A stretch of 64,000 bases of DNA from Cordilura impudica (GCA_963682025.1 OY821521.1:170367165-170431164); one strand, 5' to 3'; shown: positions 12,228 through 24,727, counted from the first letter of the stretch. Numbers and translations are program-made. Notes: generated by a model from the sequence alone, not told the origin.

Positions 12228-12420
12228 ACACCTCTTATACCGAATCGACTCTAAATCACTTTTTAGTCGATTTAACGACGTTCGCCCGGCCGTCTGTCAG
12301 TACAAGTAAACCTGGTACGCAAACTGAAGGTCGCATTTAAACAAATAAATATTTAGATCAAATTTGGTATATTAGCTTTTAACTCTGTATAGGGTGACTT
12401 AATTTATTACCCGTTTTTTT
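12228..12420 (+). mobile_element. DINE-A 5' fragment
   Basis: CTTATACCGAATCGACTC, the CGTTCGCCCGGCCGTCTGTC core and TTTGGTATATTAGCTTTT match the first ~200 bp of DINE-A with much decay. Confidence 0.55.
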
Positions 12421-12857
12421 TTTAATAAATTATCTTAGCTACTTCCGATAAAAATATTTTTAAATTATGTTTTTTTTTTTTAAATATTAATATCTGGACG
12501 TTTTTAGCGAAGAATCATTTGAAATTTTTTGGAATTATCGTATGACTTCTACGATCTCAAAACATTCTTATAGGGATCAAACCTTGGGTATTAGTTATAA
12601 CGCCGGTTGCTTTAAACAATGAATTCCATTGGTGTTTCATGAATAACTTGGTGACTTGTAGAATTTCTACTCTATATAAGACACGATCATTGTTTTTTAT
12701 AAAAAAGAAATTATATAAAAACGCAATTAACTTAAAATTTAAGTGGTGTTCAAATTTAAAGTTTCAGTATCGACAACAGTTTTAAAGGGGTAGCCGAACC
12801 CAATATTGGTTGTAATATTGTTTTTTTTTATAGCCTGGGTGGTTCAAAAGCTTAATA
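12421..12857 (+). repeat. Dispersed repeat R4, copy 1
   Basis: The segment with GACTTCTACGATCTCAAAAC, ATTCTTATAGGGATCAAA, TTTCTACTCTATATAAGACA and TTTTTATAAAAAAGAAATTA matches the sequence flanking a MITE at 24990-25114 and 25591-25770. It is an uninterrupted version of that site. Confidence 0.6.
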
Positions 12858-13372
12858 TGACCCATAAACGACACAGGCATGATTGACAATCAAGTGATTG
12901 ATCAATCAAGCTCGAAGCACACACGACACTAGCGTGCTGGTTTAATAATCATTTCTTTGCAAATAACAAATACAACAAAAAATGTTGTAATGTCACTACA
13001 TTTTTTGTTTTATTTTTTATATTTATTAAATAAATAAATATCTTATTATTATATTTAAATTATCAAATATTAATTATTAAGGCAAAAATAAAAAATAACG
13101 CTAAAAAATATATTGTTCATGTTTATCATAAAATTCATTCATAAAATTCATCCTTACGCGATGTTTGCTTCCTGAAAAATTCTATTGTAATGAGAAAATA
13201 CCGTATTGTACGACACAATCATGATTGATCAATCACAAAAATATCAAACTCATTTTGATTTCTCTCAATCAGCCGCAATCGGATTGTACAATCACACAGC
13301 AAGCCCATACACGGTCAATCTGTTTGATCAATCACTCGATTGTAAATCATGCTTGTGTGGTGTATGGGCCCT
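12858..13372. mobile_element. MITE with ~50-bp terminal inverted repeats
   Basis: The left end (GACCCATA, then ACAGGCATGATTGACAATC and AGTGATTGATCAATCA) is mirrored at the right end (13318-13372, reading GGGCCCATACACC, then CAAGCATGATTTACAATCG on the other strand). The interior is AT-rich and non-coding, so a non-autonomous DNA transposon is likely. No clear target duplication is seen. Confidence 0.65.
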
Positions 13373-13691
13373 ATAAGTCGTTATTTTATGAAATGGGCGT
13401 ATTTCCTTAACTATTTAAAATAAATATTAATGATGTAATGGAACAAAAAATATTTAAAATTGGCATATATCGTTTTTTATATAACGACAGCTCACAATTG
13501 TCATTTTATTGAAAAAAAAAATTAATCGCTTACAAGGTGATAACGTGTTTATTAATTACAGTATTATGTTAAAAATCATAAAAATTATAAATATAATTGT
13601 AAATTGTTATTTTCGAGTACTTTTCGTGTAGTAAAAGAAGTAAAAGAGTTACAATTATAAAGTCTAATCATAAGAGAAAAAATTCCTATGG
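13373..13691. other. Unassigned AT-rich DNA
   Basis: Nothing recognised. Confidence 0.3.
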
Positions 13692-14310
13692 AAAACAAGG
13701 AAGAAAATTATAGTCGATCTAGTCCCAACAAATTGGGTATAGAAAATAAGCTTAAACCACCAAATCTGAGTGTAATTTTTATTAATTTTTGTGCTTGCGA
13801 ATTTGAAAAAGTTCAATCAGATACTATATTTATATGGGGACTAGGTCGAAAAATGGACCGATCCTGATCATATTTGTAAAGACACTTATTTTTTACAAAA
13901 ACATATACAAACGAAATTTGAGAAAAATGTATTTTTGGTAGATTTAAGGGAAGATCGAGAAGCAGCTTTATTTATATGGGGGTTATGACTAAGAACTGTC
14001 CTACAAGGTATATCTTTGGACTACTAATTAATGGACGTACACAAACCCAATTTGACCGAGTTAAGTCGATCTCATAGGGGTCATTTGTATAGGAACTAGG
14101 GCAAAATATATACTGATTTTGACAAATTTCAATAGTATTCATCCTATTATGGATAAAAACTTATATACCCAATTTCATTATACCAAATTTCGCTAAATCA
14201 GAAAGTGATTCTGACGCGATCGCTGAGTGGTCTAGGTCAAATATTTATGGTAGTTGCAAACATCAGCACAATATGTTATACCCTGACCATTTGGTGGTAT
14301 AGGGTATAAA
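13692..14310 (-). mobile_element. DINE-A, reverse, diverged copy
   Basis: It begins with AAAACAAGGAAGAAAATTATAGTCG (the family tail and 3' hairpin, reversed and decayed) and ends with GGTGGTATAGGGTATA. The GTCC core is lost, so this is an older copy. Confidence 0.65.
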
Positions 14311-14499
14311 GAGTCCTAGAAAATAGCCTCAGATTGTGAAAATTATTTTATATAAAAATTTTAAAAAGGTCTCATATTCTGAAAATATTTCCATACAAAT
14401 GCATTCTTAGATATTAAGATTTTTGCCATGGAAACTAAACTAAAAAAACATTGAAAAAACAAATAATATAGGAGTTTTAGCCCCTCCCCCTTCAGAATA

Positions 14500-15870
14500 A
14501 TGATTCAATTCGGCCGCAACAATTTTAAAAAGTGATTTCCATAATTCTATTTAACGACGAGTTAGAATAGAGAGCTTTAAAGGCACCATCTTCTCATTTT
14601 TATAATCATTATGATCACTTATCTGCTGTTTGCGTATGATTAATTATCACAGGAACTAAACGTCGTAAAACGATATGGTTAAAATTTTATCGCCTCTTTA
14701 AAAACTATTTTAAAAGCTGCCGAAATGTAATTTTGGCGGGTGACATAAAACAAACTAAGCGTCGTATATCAAAGTGCTTCACATTTTGCCCTCCTAATTA
14801 GTCATGAATTGGGCGCTAATTATTTTTAGGGTTACCGGCTCGAAATACATAAATAATGGCGGAGGACATAAAATCGATTATATCTCGTAGAGGAAAGAGA
14901 TTTAAATTTCGGCTCCTCATTGGAATATTACTAGCTATTTTCTGGGTAGCCAGATCAAAAAACTTATATTTCCAAAACTAAGCATCGTAGAGCAAAATGA
15001 TTGAAATTTTAGCACTTCTTTGACATATTCCAACATGGTTGTGGACTATCTATTTGCAAGGTCGTCAAATGGGAAAACGTGAAATTTGGCGGGGAAACAA
15101 AAAATCATTCTTATCTCTAGAACTAAGCGTCATAGAGCAAAATAGTTAACATTTTCCCTTAACGCCAACACTTAAATAAACATATGAATTGGGCGGTAAT
15201 TATTTCGAGAGTTGCCCAATGGAAAAAAGTAAAATTTTATCGGGGAACAAAAAATCGCTTATATCTCGAAAACAAAGCATCGTAGAACAACTGTCTCCTA
15301 CCACCAACAGCTCATATGAATACGGCGGTAAATATTTCGATAGTTTCCAAATAGAAAAACGTAAAATTTTTAACGGAGAACATAAAATCGCTTATATCTC
15401 GATAACTGAGCGTTGTTGACCAATATGGTTGATATTTTCCCCTTTTCATCAACACTTTTATGAGTCAAATTCATATGGCTGTTATTCGAGAGTTGCCAAA
15501 TGAAAAAAAAGTCTAATTTTAGCGTTGTTGAACAAAATGGTTGATATTTTCCCTTTTTGAAATGAATTATATGAACTAAATTCATATGGCTGAAAGTATT
15601 TCGAGAATTGCCAAATGGAAAAAGTCAAATTTTATCGGGGAACTAAAATTCGCATATAGCTCAAATACTAAGCGTCGTAGAGCATAATAGTTGACATTTT
15701 TTCTTATAGCCACAACGCCTCATATGAATAGGGCGGTAACTATTTTTGGGGTTGCCAGATCGAAAAACTAAATATTTTGGCAGGAACATAAAATCGCTTA
15801 TATCTCAAAAACAAGCGCCGTCGAACAAAATGGTCTACATTTTGTCCCCTAAATGGAAAATTTTGTGTAT
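14500..15870. repeat. ~130-bp diverged tandem repeat
   Basis: About eight units can be lined up on the anchor GGGCGGTAATTATTTCGAG-GTTGCCAAATGG (near 14810, 14920, 15055, 15190, 15322, 15477, 15589, 15732) and on ATCGCTTATATCTCGAAAAC-AAGCGTCGTAGAGCAAAATGG. Spacing varies from about 110 to 155 bp. No long open frame is conserved between units. Confidence 0.8.
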
Positions 15871-15878
15871 TTATTATA

Positions 15879-16548
15879 CAGTAATCCTCGGTTAATTACC
15901 TCGTAAAAATTTACGAGATTTTTGGGTAATTATGCGGGGAAAGCACTTAATAAAACACGTATAATTTCCTCATAAGAGGCAAATAGACGAATAATTTTAA
16001 ATACATCAAAAAGGCAATTATCCGAACATATGTAGAACAAGGTTATTAAAATAACTTAAACATTTTATTAAATAAAAATAATTCATATGTATCACATAAA
16101 GAAGTAAATTGCAAACACTTTTTGGTAATGTTCCACTTGGCACAACTTTATAAAAAAGACGACTCTCATTAGCATTAAATATACTTTCAGGAGCATAATT
16201 TTGATGAATTTCCAGAACATTTGTGGCACATTCACGATCATTTTCATTACTTTCTCCATGTATCTTTGTGAATTTTATGTTTACTCTCCTCTGCCACCTC
16301 CACAACCAACCACTCTTCAGTTTAAAATCTGAATTAATTTTTATAGCAAACAGCATTATTCAGACGCATCTGGTTAAACCATATCGTGGGCCAATAAGTA
16401 CTCTGGGTAATTAAAGCAAGGAAATTTAATGGAAATTTTATTTTCTGGATAAAATATTTGAGGTAATTACCCGAATCGGGTAATTAAGCGAAAGTTAATT
16501 AACCGTGGGATTTTGTTACAAAATGTGAGCAAAAAACGGATTATACTG
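15879..16548. mobile_element. Tigger/pogo-like element, internally deleted
   Basis: The ends are CAGTAATCCTCGGTTAATTA on the left and, reversed, CAGTATAATCC on the right, flanked by TA on both sides (15877-15878 and 16549-16550). That is the target duplication of Tc1/mariner/pogo elements. A subterminal GGTTAATTA motif is also inverted near 16490. A transposase fragment lies inside on the minus strand. Confidence 0.7.
16018..16356 (-). pseudogene. Tigger/pogo transposase fragment
   Basis: The minus-strand frame reads SGWLWRWQRRVNIKFTKIHG, then YAPESIFNANESRLFYKVVP-SGTL. This matches the end of the CENPB-type DNA-binding domain (W-x-x-R-x-x-I) fused to the start of the DDE domain (N-A-D/N-E-x-x-L-F-x-K). 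The first catalytic Asp appears as Asn (NANES), the rest of the DDE domain is absent, and the length (112 aa against ~400-500) shows an internal deletion. Confidence 0.6.
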
Positions 16549-16712
16549 TATTGGTGATTCACAATATTAAAAAAATAACTGCAACAACTGACGATGGTGG
16601 AGACACAACGCTAGTTTTCAGAATTTTCTGTGAATCTTTAATATAAATTCCTGAAAATAAAGAAACAATGCTTCAAAATATGAAATAATGTTTTAATTAA
16701 AAATATAATTTT

Positions 16713-17440
16713 AAACCCTTTCTTTTAACTCATACTCTCTGTCTGTCAGTCTGTCTGTCTGCCATGGGTGGACCCCATTCCCCCTTATCCAATTGATCTG
16801 AAACTTGGCCCATAGTCTTGTCGTGACTACAGATTAATTTTGGGGTAGTCACACACAGTCACGCGTGGTCACGCACAGTAACGGAGTGATCTAAATGTCA
16901 TTTCCCCTCATCCGATCGATTTCAAACTTGGTCCATACACTTGCTGTGAAAAAAGATTAACTCTGACATAGTCACGCGCAGTCACGCATGGTCACGCACA
17001 GTCACGGAGTGATCTAAATGTCATTTCCCCTCAACCGATCGATCACAAACTTGGTCCATACACTTGCTGTGAAAAAAGATTAACTCTGACATAGTCATGC
17101 GCAATCACGCATGGTCACGCACAGTCACGGAGTGATCTAAATGTCATTTCCCCTCATCCGATCGATCTGAAACTTGGTCGATATACTTGCTGCAAAGAAA
17201 GATCAAATTCGACATAGTCACGCACAGTCATGCATAGTCACGCACAGTCACGGAGAGATAAAACCCCACTTCCCCTCATCCTATGGATCTGAAATTTTTT
17301 CCATAGATTTGTGTGGCCAAAGAATAATTTTAAGATAGTTACACACAGTCACGCACAGTCACGGAGGTATTCAAAACTCATATGCATAAGGAAAGAAAGA
17401 GTTTTAATAAAAACTTTGTTTTTATGGGTCAGATTATTAA
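16713..17440 (+). repeat. GTCACG element, copy 1
   Basis: Inverted ends (AAACCCTTTCTTTTAACTCA at left, GGAAAGAAAGAGTTT at 17390-17404) enclose a GTCTGTCTGTCTG block and four or five ~120-bp units. Each unit holds TCCGATCGATCTGAAACTTGG, then a cluster of GTCACGCACA / GTCACGCATG decamers. The 3' extension GGGTCAGATTATTA is shared with the other copies. Confidence 0.8.
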
Positions 17441-17446
17441 GAAATA

Positions 17447-18627
17447 CAAGCAGATTCCAGCCCTCGAAATTAGAGCGCAAATTCTAGGAAATTTTATTTT
17501 TTCATTAAATAAAGACCCAAAAAGTATGCTAATCAATTATAGTCAATTCACAAATCAACACAAAAAACAAACTCATTTTTATTACAAACACATTAACAAA
17601 TTTAATAAACACACATCCCAATAAACATTTTTGTTTGCTATCAACTTGAGGTGCATTTGAGATCAAATACATTTCTCAAATCTCCAACGCTAATTCTCAA
17701 ATGCACCTCAATAGTCCGATTATAGTCTTCTCAACTTAAAAGGCACATTTTTTATATGGCGATTTTCTTAGTTATCAAACTGAAAAATTTGTGATTCTCA
17801 ACTTGATAGCAAACAAATTTCTCCAATCGGTATCAAATGGAAGGTACGGAATTGCCATATTAAAAAAATTATACTAATTTTAGAAATGAAAACAATGTTT
17901 CAATTTAAGTTCATTACATATTTAACATTATTATGTGCATATTTATCATTAAATGTACATATTATGTACATTTTTAAAAATCTAGAATTAAAAATAAATG
18001 AATTAATTATTTGTACATTTTATGAATATTAATATTAAATATGTCATAAATAAGAATTTAAATTGAAAAATTCGACAAAAAGCAGAAATAATTAAAAATA
18101 TATCAATTAATTATTTGTACTTTTTTGGAATTTTTTAATTTAATTTATTATTTATGACATATTTAAATAATATCTCAAACTTAACACAAATCGTATTCAA
18201 GTTGAAAAAATGTTTGGTCTCAAGTGGAGAAAAGTGTTGGATATCCAATTGAGAGTAAAAATGTTTCTCAAAGATTGGAAAAAATGTTAAGTCTCAACTT
18301 GATGTCAAGTTGAAAGCAAACAAGGAGAAAAATTGTTCAACTCAAGTTGAGAATTACATTTGACATCAATTTGAGAACTTATCTTTTCTCCAACATTGGA
18401 GAAATAATATTTTAATGCATACTGGGATATAGTATTGTATAATTTTATGTATGTGTTAGTAGCAACTTTAGATGCAATTTACTCAAAATAAAAGAAAAAA
18501 TTTAAAAATCTGTAAATCGGCTAAAAGGAAATACCTTTCAAATAAGATACATTTGGTCAAAATCGGGATAAAACGGTAGAACAAAACATCGGTCGCAAGA
18601 AATCGCCTAGTCTATTAATATTTTAGA
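17447..18627 (-). mobile_element. Helitron H, copy 3, split by an insertion
   Basis: A reversed copy: the hairpin end at 17447-17480 (AGATTCCAGCCCTCGAAATT), the 5' end at about 18627. The two halves (17447-17616 and 18427-18627) are separated by an 810-bp element. The copy at 38165 shows the empty junction (ACACATAGCATTG). It ends 285 bp before the start codon of gene A. Confidence 0.8.
17617..18426. mobile_element. ISL2EU-like non-autonomous element 1
   Basis: The ends are CCCAATAAACATTTTTG at left and, reversed, CCCAGTATGCATTAAAA at right, flanked by AT on both sides (17615-17616, 18427-18428). Repeats of CAACTTGAG/CTCAAGTTG sit near both ends. A 2-bp AT duplication with CCC... ends is what I recall for ISL2EU within the PIF/Harbinger group, so the family name is an inference. 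It contains no transposase. Confidence 0.6.
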
Positions 18628-18912
18628 TTTTGACTAAATTTAATAGAAGTGGTTTAAATATTTAAACGGCCGCCTTGGGCGTCTTTTCTATACTAATCAG
18701 TTTTGACATTAAATGCTTACTGGGGGATTAATGATTTATTTTGAAGAAATTCAATAATATCATCATATTTCTAACTGCTGCATATTTTATTAAAATTTAA
18801 AAGCAAAGAAAATCGCTCAGTGCCTGTAATAAATGTTACACAATTCTACAAACATATTTTTAATACCCTTTTTTTAGATACATAAACTAGTAATTAAAAT
18901 ATAATTGCAATC
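18628..18912 (+). promoter_or_regulatory. Upstream region of gene A
   Basis: These 285 bp lie between the Helitron copy and the ATG of gene A and should hold the core promoter and 5' UTR. No convincing TATA box or initiator stands out. The context before the ATG is CAATC. Confidence 0.35.
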
Positions 18913-21900
18913 ATGATTGCATCAAGTATATTTCTATTTATAACGCTGATCCTTATCATCGTATACTACTGGTGTAAACATATCAACAGTTATTGGCAGC
19001 GCAAGGGAATACCTTATATTAAGCCCACATTAGGAATTGGCAACACCAAAGAAGCTTTAAGTTTAAAGACCAATTTTGGCCTACATTTATCGGATATCTA
19101 TAATGATCCCAAAATGGTGGATGAAGCTGTTGTCGGTATTTATGTCTTTCATAAAGCCGGCTTAGTAATACGTGAACCGGAACTTCTAAAATCAATACTG
19201 ATAAAGAATTTCAGTTCTTTCAACAATCGCTACGGCAAACCTGATGAACACGGTGATCCTTTGGGTAATAGTAATTTATTTTTTGCAAGAGATAATTATT
19301 GGAAGGAATTAAGAACTAAAATTACACCTGTTTTTACCAGCGGTAAAATAAAACAGATGTATCCTTTAATGTTGGAGGTAAGTTTCGTTGAAAGAAAACT
19401 ATATATATTATTTATTTGTTAAAACATATTCTAAATACAATATTTTATAGATCGGCTCCCAGTTGGAAAATCATTTAGCTCGACGTGGTGATCAATTTGA
19501 AGCAGAAGTCAAAGAAATATGTGCCCTATTTACGACCGATTTAATAGCCACCATAGCATTCGGTATCAATGCCAACAGTTTGACAAATCCAGATGGTGAA
19601 TTTCGTACACATTGTCGTAAAATGTTTTTGTTTACTATAACGCGAGCCTTTGACTTTTTTGTGGCATTTTTCTTACCCAATTTGGTATCACTACTGCGTG
19701 TCAAACTATTTTCCAAAGAATTTACCAAGTTTTTACGTTCCACCATTACGTACGTCATTAGTGAACGTGAACGTAGTGGTGTGCAACGTAATGATTTAAT
19801 TGACATTTTGGTCGCCCTCAAAAGAGAAGCAGCCAAAGGCAACGTTAGTGATGATATTGCTAAAAATGAAGATGCTCTAGTAGCTCAAGCTGCTGTATTT
19901 TTGACAGCCGGTTTTGAAACTTCTTCATCGACCATGGCTTTTACATTGCTTGAACTTGCAAAACATCCAGATATACAAAAAAGATTAAGATTGGAAATTA
20001 ATGAGGCCTTAACAAAGGAGAATGGTACTTTATCATATGAAACAATCATATCTTTGGAATATTTGAGTATGGTAGTCGATGAAATTTTACGTTTATATCC
20101 CGTTGTACCCTTTTTGGATCGACAATATAAGAAGCCTGCTGGCGAAAAGTCAGGTTTTAACTTGAAACCCTATTACAATTATATGTTACCAGATAATATG
20201 CCAGTATATATACCAATTTATGGTATACACAGAGATTCTAAGGTGGGTTCTTGAACAAATATATGGAAAATAATTTGGATTATTTTAAGAGGAGTTGGTG
20301 TTCACTTAAGTAAATTTCAAGTACATGACAACAAATGTGAGACTTTTGTGATTTGCCTTTTTTTTGTTATATTTTCAAATTTATTTTTGTAAAAAGCATT
20401 TTTTTTGGATATTTTTAAATATTCCTAAAACAGTCTCTTTGCTTCAGAAATTTGCGCCGTCGAATTTCCACTTTCGTTCATCTAAATACGATACATTTCA
20501 AAATTCGGGCTTTGATTTATCGATATAACCTCTAAATTTTTTGTCACAACTTGTAAAGTAGCCATTTTTTTTTTGGCACATACTGGTAATAAGAAATTTT
20601 ATTCGTAATAGTACGTTTACATCTAAGGAAAATCTAGTAGATTTTAGTTGAAATCTATTTCAAAATCTATACCGTTTACATTTAACTTTTTTGACATTTT
20701 GGAAAATTTTTTTTCCATAACAATAAACAGCTGATTAAAAATTAAATAGATAAATTAAAAAAATAAAACATGTAAGCTAGAAATACCAAAATAAACGAAA
20801 CAATAGGAAATGAAAATATGGAAAATTCTGAAAAGGAACAGAATTTATAATTATATTATGCATCAAAAATGAAAAAAGTACAAGCTGAAATAGAAATTTT
20901 GCGAAAAAAAACCATTAGGAATTGTTAAATGTATTGTTTAAACAACAAAAACAAATGCATTTTAAACAATTATTAAAAAGCAGTTTGTAATGAGCACATA
21001 TAAGTACATATAAAAAATAATATCTTTTCAATTACTAAATATTTATACCCTATACCACTATGTGGCTTGGGTATAATGACTTTGTGCTGCTGTTTGTAAC
21101 TACCAAAAATATTTGACCTAGACCCATCTTTTATTATACCGATCGAATCAGAATCACTAACTGATTCGATTTAACGATATCCGTCCGTCCGTCCGTCCGT
21201 CTGTGTGTCCATGTAAACCTTGTAATCAAACTGCAGGTCGCAAGTATGAATATATTTAGTCGGCCATAGGATGAACGCTATTGAAATTGATGAGAATCGG
21301 TCCATGTTCAGACCTAGCCCCCATACAAATGACCCCTATGAAATCGACATAAATTGCCATAAGATCCAAATTGTCATATAGATCTTACTCAAATTGGGTT
21401 TGTATGCATTTATTACATCCATTAATGAGTAGTCTAAAAATGATACCTATGGGACAACTCTTATAGAGCTGCCCATATAGAGCTGCTTCCCGATCTTCAC
21501 TTAAATCTATCAAAAAACAAAAATATTGCACTGATTCTTCTCAAATTTTGTTTGTATATATTTTTGCAAAATACAAGAGACTTTACCAAACGTATTCAGG
21601 ATCGGTCCATTTTTGGGCGTAGTCCCCATATAGATATAGCATCCGATATGAGCTTTTTCATATCTGCAGCCAAAAAAATTAATAAAAATCCCACTCAAAT
21701 TTGGTTTATGCTTAGTTTCTCTGTCCAGTTAGTTGGGCCTATGAGATAGGGTCTCTAAACGCATGGTATAGGGTATCATATAGTGGGTCTCGACCGACTA
21801 TTCTTTTCTAACTTTTTTTTTATTGTAGACTCATCATTTTTGTTAATAATTAATATTTTATTTCCTTTTTATTCAATTTGTTTGCTTTTGTTTTTGTTTT

Positions 21901-22773
21901 TAAATGCCAATTTTCAGTCACTGCATTGTAATTTTCTACTACAATATTAAAAAAAACACAGTAGTATCATTTGGTAGTGCCCAAGTTTGACAAGTTTTTG
22001 TGAGATTTTGCTTAAATCTAGTAACGAGCTAGATTTTGTTTTGTATAGGAAATCTAGTAAAAATGAGCTGGATTGTGTTCGAAATCTCGTATATACTAGA
22101 TTTTGCTTAGATGTAAATGCACTATAAGGTAATTTAGCCACTTCAAATCTGAATCTTAACTTAGAAATTTGTAAAAGTTTGCTGTTTCCCATACCTTCAA
22201 AGATTTGACAGCGTTAATAAAATTTCCTTTTAATATCATCTTGATATTAATTTTATTTGTTTTTTTTTAAAGCAATTTTTCTTTTAAAAAAAAAAACTTC
22301 CGATCTGGTAGAAAAGTTAAATAAACTCATTAATACTGAGCAAGCCCGCCTTTTGAGGTTATGTAATTCTAAATCATATTAGAGGTTTCAGGCTATTGAC
22401 CAATTATATTTTTACAACAAACATTTAGAAAACAATTTTATTTATTTTTTGCTTTTAGCACTGGCCAAATCCTAGCACATTTGATCCTGAAAGATTTTCA
22501 CCAGAAAATAAACAACTGCATACATCGATGACGTATATCCCGTTCGGCGAAGGACCACATAATTGTATTGGAAGTCGCATTGGTCTATTACAGACGAAAA
22601 TTGGTTTGGTACATTTCTTAAAGAATCATACGGTTAAAGTTTGTGATAAAACGCCCGCCTCCAATGCCGCATTTGATTCAAAAGCCTTGGTACTTCAATA
22701 CGAGAAAGGTGTACATTTAAATGTTATTCGAGATAATCTTTACGATAAAATAAACCAGCCCATGAAACTGTAG
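18913..22773 (+). CDS. Cyp6g1: Gene A: cytochrome P450, CYP6G family (Cyp6g1-like)
   Basis: A complete P450 monooxygenase of 523 aa, normal for CYP6. Exons are 18913-19377, 19451-20242 and 22459-22773; both introns are phase 0 with GT...AG ends (73 bp and 2,216 bp). An N-terminal hydrophobic ER anchor covers residues 2-20 ([10 protein letters not shown]...), followed by [15 protein letters not shown]-helix W130-xxx-R134, I-helix AGFETS at 308-313, ExxR at 366-369 (EILR), PERF at 429-432, and the heme loop [10 protein letters not shown] with Cys455 are all intact. From memory the protein closely follows Drosophila Cyp6g1 (for example [28 protein letters not shown]), which oxidises xenobiotics including insecticides; enzyme activity here is inferred. 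A poly(A) signal AATAAA lies at 22957-22962. Intron 2 carries a MITE and a DINE-A copy. Confidence 0.92.
20608..22125. mobile_element. MITE in gene A intron 2, split by DINE-A
   Basis: The left end ATAGTACGTTTACATCTAAG, then AAAATCTAGTA, is mirrored at the right end (reversed ATAGTGCATTTACATCTAAG, then CAAAATCTAGTATA), giving ~45-bp inverted repeats. Without the inserted DINE-A the element is about 745 bp. No coding content. Confidence 0.65.
21043..21815 (+). mobile_element. DINE-A, copy in gene A intron 2
   Basis: Near full length, same strand as the gene. About 20 bases are missing after the GTCGCAAGTATGAATATATT block, and the 3' hairpin is altered (AGTGGGTCTCGACCGACTA). Confidence 0.75.
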
Positions 22774-23308
22774 GCATTTAACGAACGAATGTAGGAAATA
22801 GAATATGTAGTTGCGTTCGTTATCGTGTTAAATCTAACTTAGAAATGTTTCTTTTCACTTTTATTGTCAAGCAATTCTTTTTCTGTGAGAGATAGGTCCA
22901 GATATTAATAAATTTTGATAGCTGGTAATTTGTTATATGTATATTTTTTTTGCAATAATAAATTTAACCACTAAAAATGTTAAATGGCTTTGTTTTATTA
23001 TAACCTAATATTAATATTTTTAATAAAACATACAATTACCATAAAATTTCGCCATTAAATTAACATCAATTAATTAAATACATAGGTATATGTTTTGTAT
23101 TATATCAAAAAGAAATGTAAAAATTGGCAAAGAAAGATTATATGTGATTTTAATTGTTCTTATGATAGGATCATTGAGCTGTTTATTTTGTATATTTGTC
23201 ATTATCATAATTTTATTGTTTGTCTTTTTATTGTCTGCATAATTGTCAGATTTAATAAAAATTCATCCCTGAAGATGTTGGAAAATCACCAACGAAACTT
23301 CGGATAAT
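22774..23308. other. 3' flank of gene A
   Basis: 3' UTR to about 22980, then AT-rich DNA without a recognised feature. Confidence 0.4.
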
Positions 23309-24108
23309 AGCTCTGTTCGTTTACGTGATAATTTTTAACAATTTGTACAAATTATCACAAAATTTACTGGATCCTGTTCGTTTACATCAAAAACCCAGTA
23401 AAAGAGAACAAATGAGACCGTAAAGTGACAGTTCATTTTTTGAAAACTTGCTAGTTTTTACTGGATATATTTTTGCCAGTAAGAATTAGCAAGCAAGAAA
23501 AAACATATGTTTGAAAAACATATGATTGAGTTTTGTGGTAAATAAAGCAAAAATTCTACAATTCTATTGTTGTGCAAAAATGTTAAATAACAATTGTGAG
23601 GAAATTAACGATAGAAGTAAGTAAATATTCACATAACCAGGTTTCATTAATTTTAATCTTTTAAAAACGGTTCCTGTCAAAAAATACGTGTATCTGCCAA
23701 TTTCTTTCATAGTAAATGATTATTTTCAAAAGCAATAGGTAATGATATTAGTTTGTGTATATTTTGTTAGACCAATATGTAATTAATTATTTAATTTTTA
23801 GCTTTTGGCAAAATTTTTTCTAAAAAAAACAGCTGGTTAGGTCTCAATTTAATAATTAATATTTTAATTAATATTTTTACATGTTAAAATTCTTATAATT
23901 AAGGTATATTTCTTATTTTAATTTAGAGTTTCACTTCTTCTTCACTTTCAAATGTGTTTCCAATCAGCTGTTTATATGAACTTGCAAATTCTTACAAATT
24001 GCTGTTCGTTTACTATTTTGGATATCTATGTTTTTGAAAACTAATTTTTCTTACTCTCTGAAACTTCGGTTTTATTGGTTTTTACTAGGAAAGTAAACGA
24101 ACAGAGCT
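23309..24108. mobile_element. MITE with AGCTCTGTTCGTTTAC ends
   Basis: The 16-bp terminal inverted repeat AGCTCTGTTCGTTTAC is perfect at both ends (23309 and 24108). Related internal motifs (GTTCGTTTACATC, GTTCGTTTACTATT) lie near each end. The 800-bp interior is AT-rich and non-coding, so this is a non-autonomous DNA transposon. Confidence 0.7.
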
Positions 24109-24282
24109 TATTAAAAATGAAATAGTCTTCCATTTACATTTAGGAATTAGATATGCTGTATTAGAGGAATCAAAAAAAAAAACAACTAATTGTTCTTAAT
24201 TTGGAACATCTTATTAGCGATTGTCGTTTGACATGAAATAAATTTAATTACAGCAAAGTAACACAAACACAAAAAAAAAACA

Positions 24283-24335
24283 AGTAAGAGTGTTAAAATC
24301 GGCTAAGCCGAATCTTTGATACCCTCCATCTAGGT
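24283..24335 (-). mobile_element. DINE-B solo 3' end
   Basis: Reversed it reads GAGGGTATCAAAGATTCGGC, TTAGCCGATTTTAACACTC, TTACTTGTTTT: a hairpin (ATTCGGCTTAGCCGA) and tail. A Helitron H copy begins just after, so the two may be one nested insertion. Confidence 0.6.
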
Positions 24336-24343
24336 TTTACATC

Positions 24344-24727
24344 TCTAATATTAATAGGCTAGGCGATTTTTTGTGACCGATGCTTTGTTCTACCGTTTTA
24401 TCCCGATTATGACCAAACGTATATTATTTGAAAGGAATTTCTTTTTAGCCGATTTGCAGATTTACAAATTTTTTAAATTTTATCCTTTATTTTGAGTAAA
24501 TTGCATTTAAAGCTGGTACTAACACATACATAAAATTATACAATGCTATATGTGTATTTATTAAAATTGTTAATGTGTTTGTAAAAAAAATGAGTTTGCT
24601 TTTTGTGTTGATTTGTGAATTGGCTATAATTGATTAGCATACCTTCAGGGTCATTATTTAATGAAAAAAAAAAAAAATAAAATTTCCTAGAATTTGCACT
24701 CGAATTTCGAGGGCTGGAGTCTGCTAG
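24344..24727 (+). mobile_element. Helitron H, copy 4
   Basis: It runs from TCTAATATTAATAGGCTAGGC to CTCGAATTTCGAG and CTGCTAG. It belongs to the longer subtype, which carries TTGATTTGTGAATTGGCTATA and an A-run, also seen at 26631, 36641 and 56041. Confidence 0.8.

Noticed and set aside
21552..21749. A ~65-aa frame ([23 protein letters not shown]) conserved in many places
   Set aside because: It occurs only inside DINE-A copies, the opposite strand is open too ([21 protein letters not shown]), and copies carry random substitutions. Conservation is that of the repeat, not of a protein.
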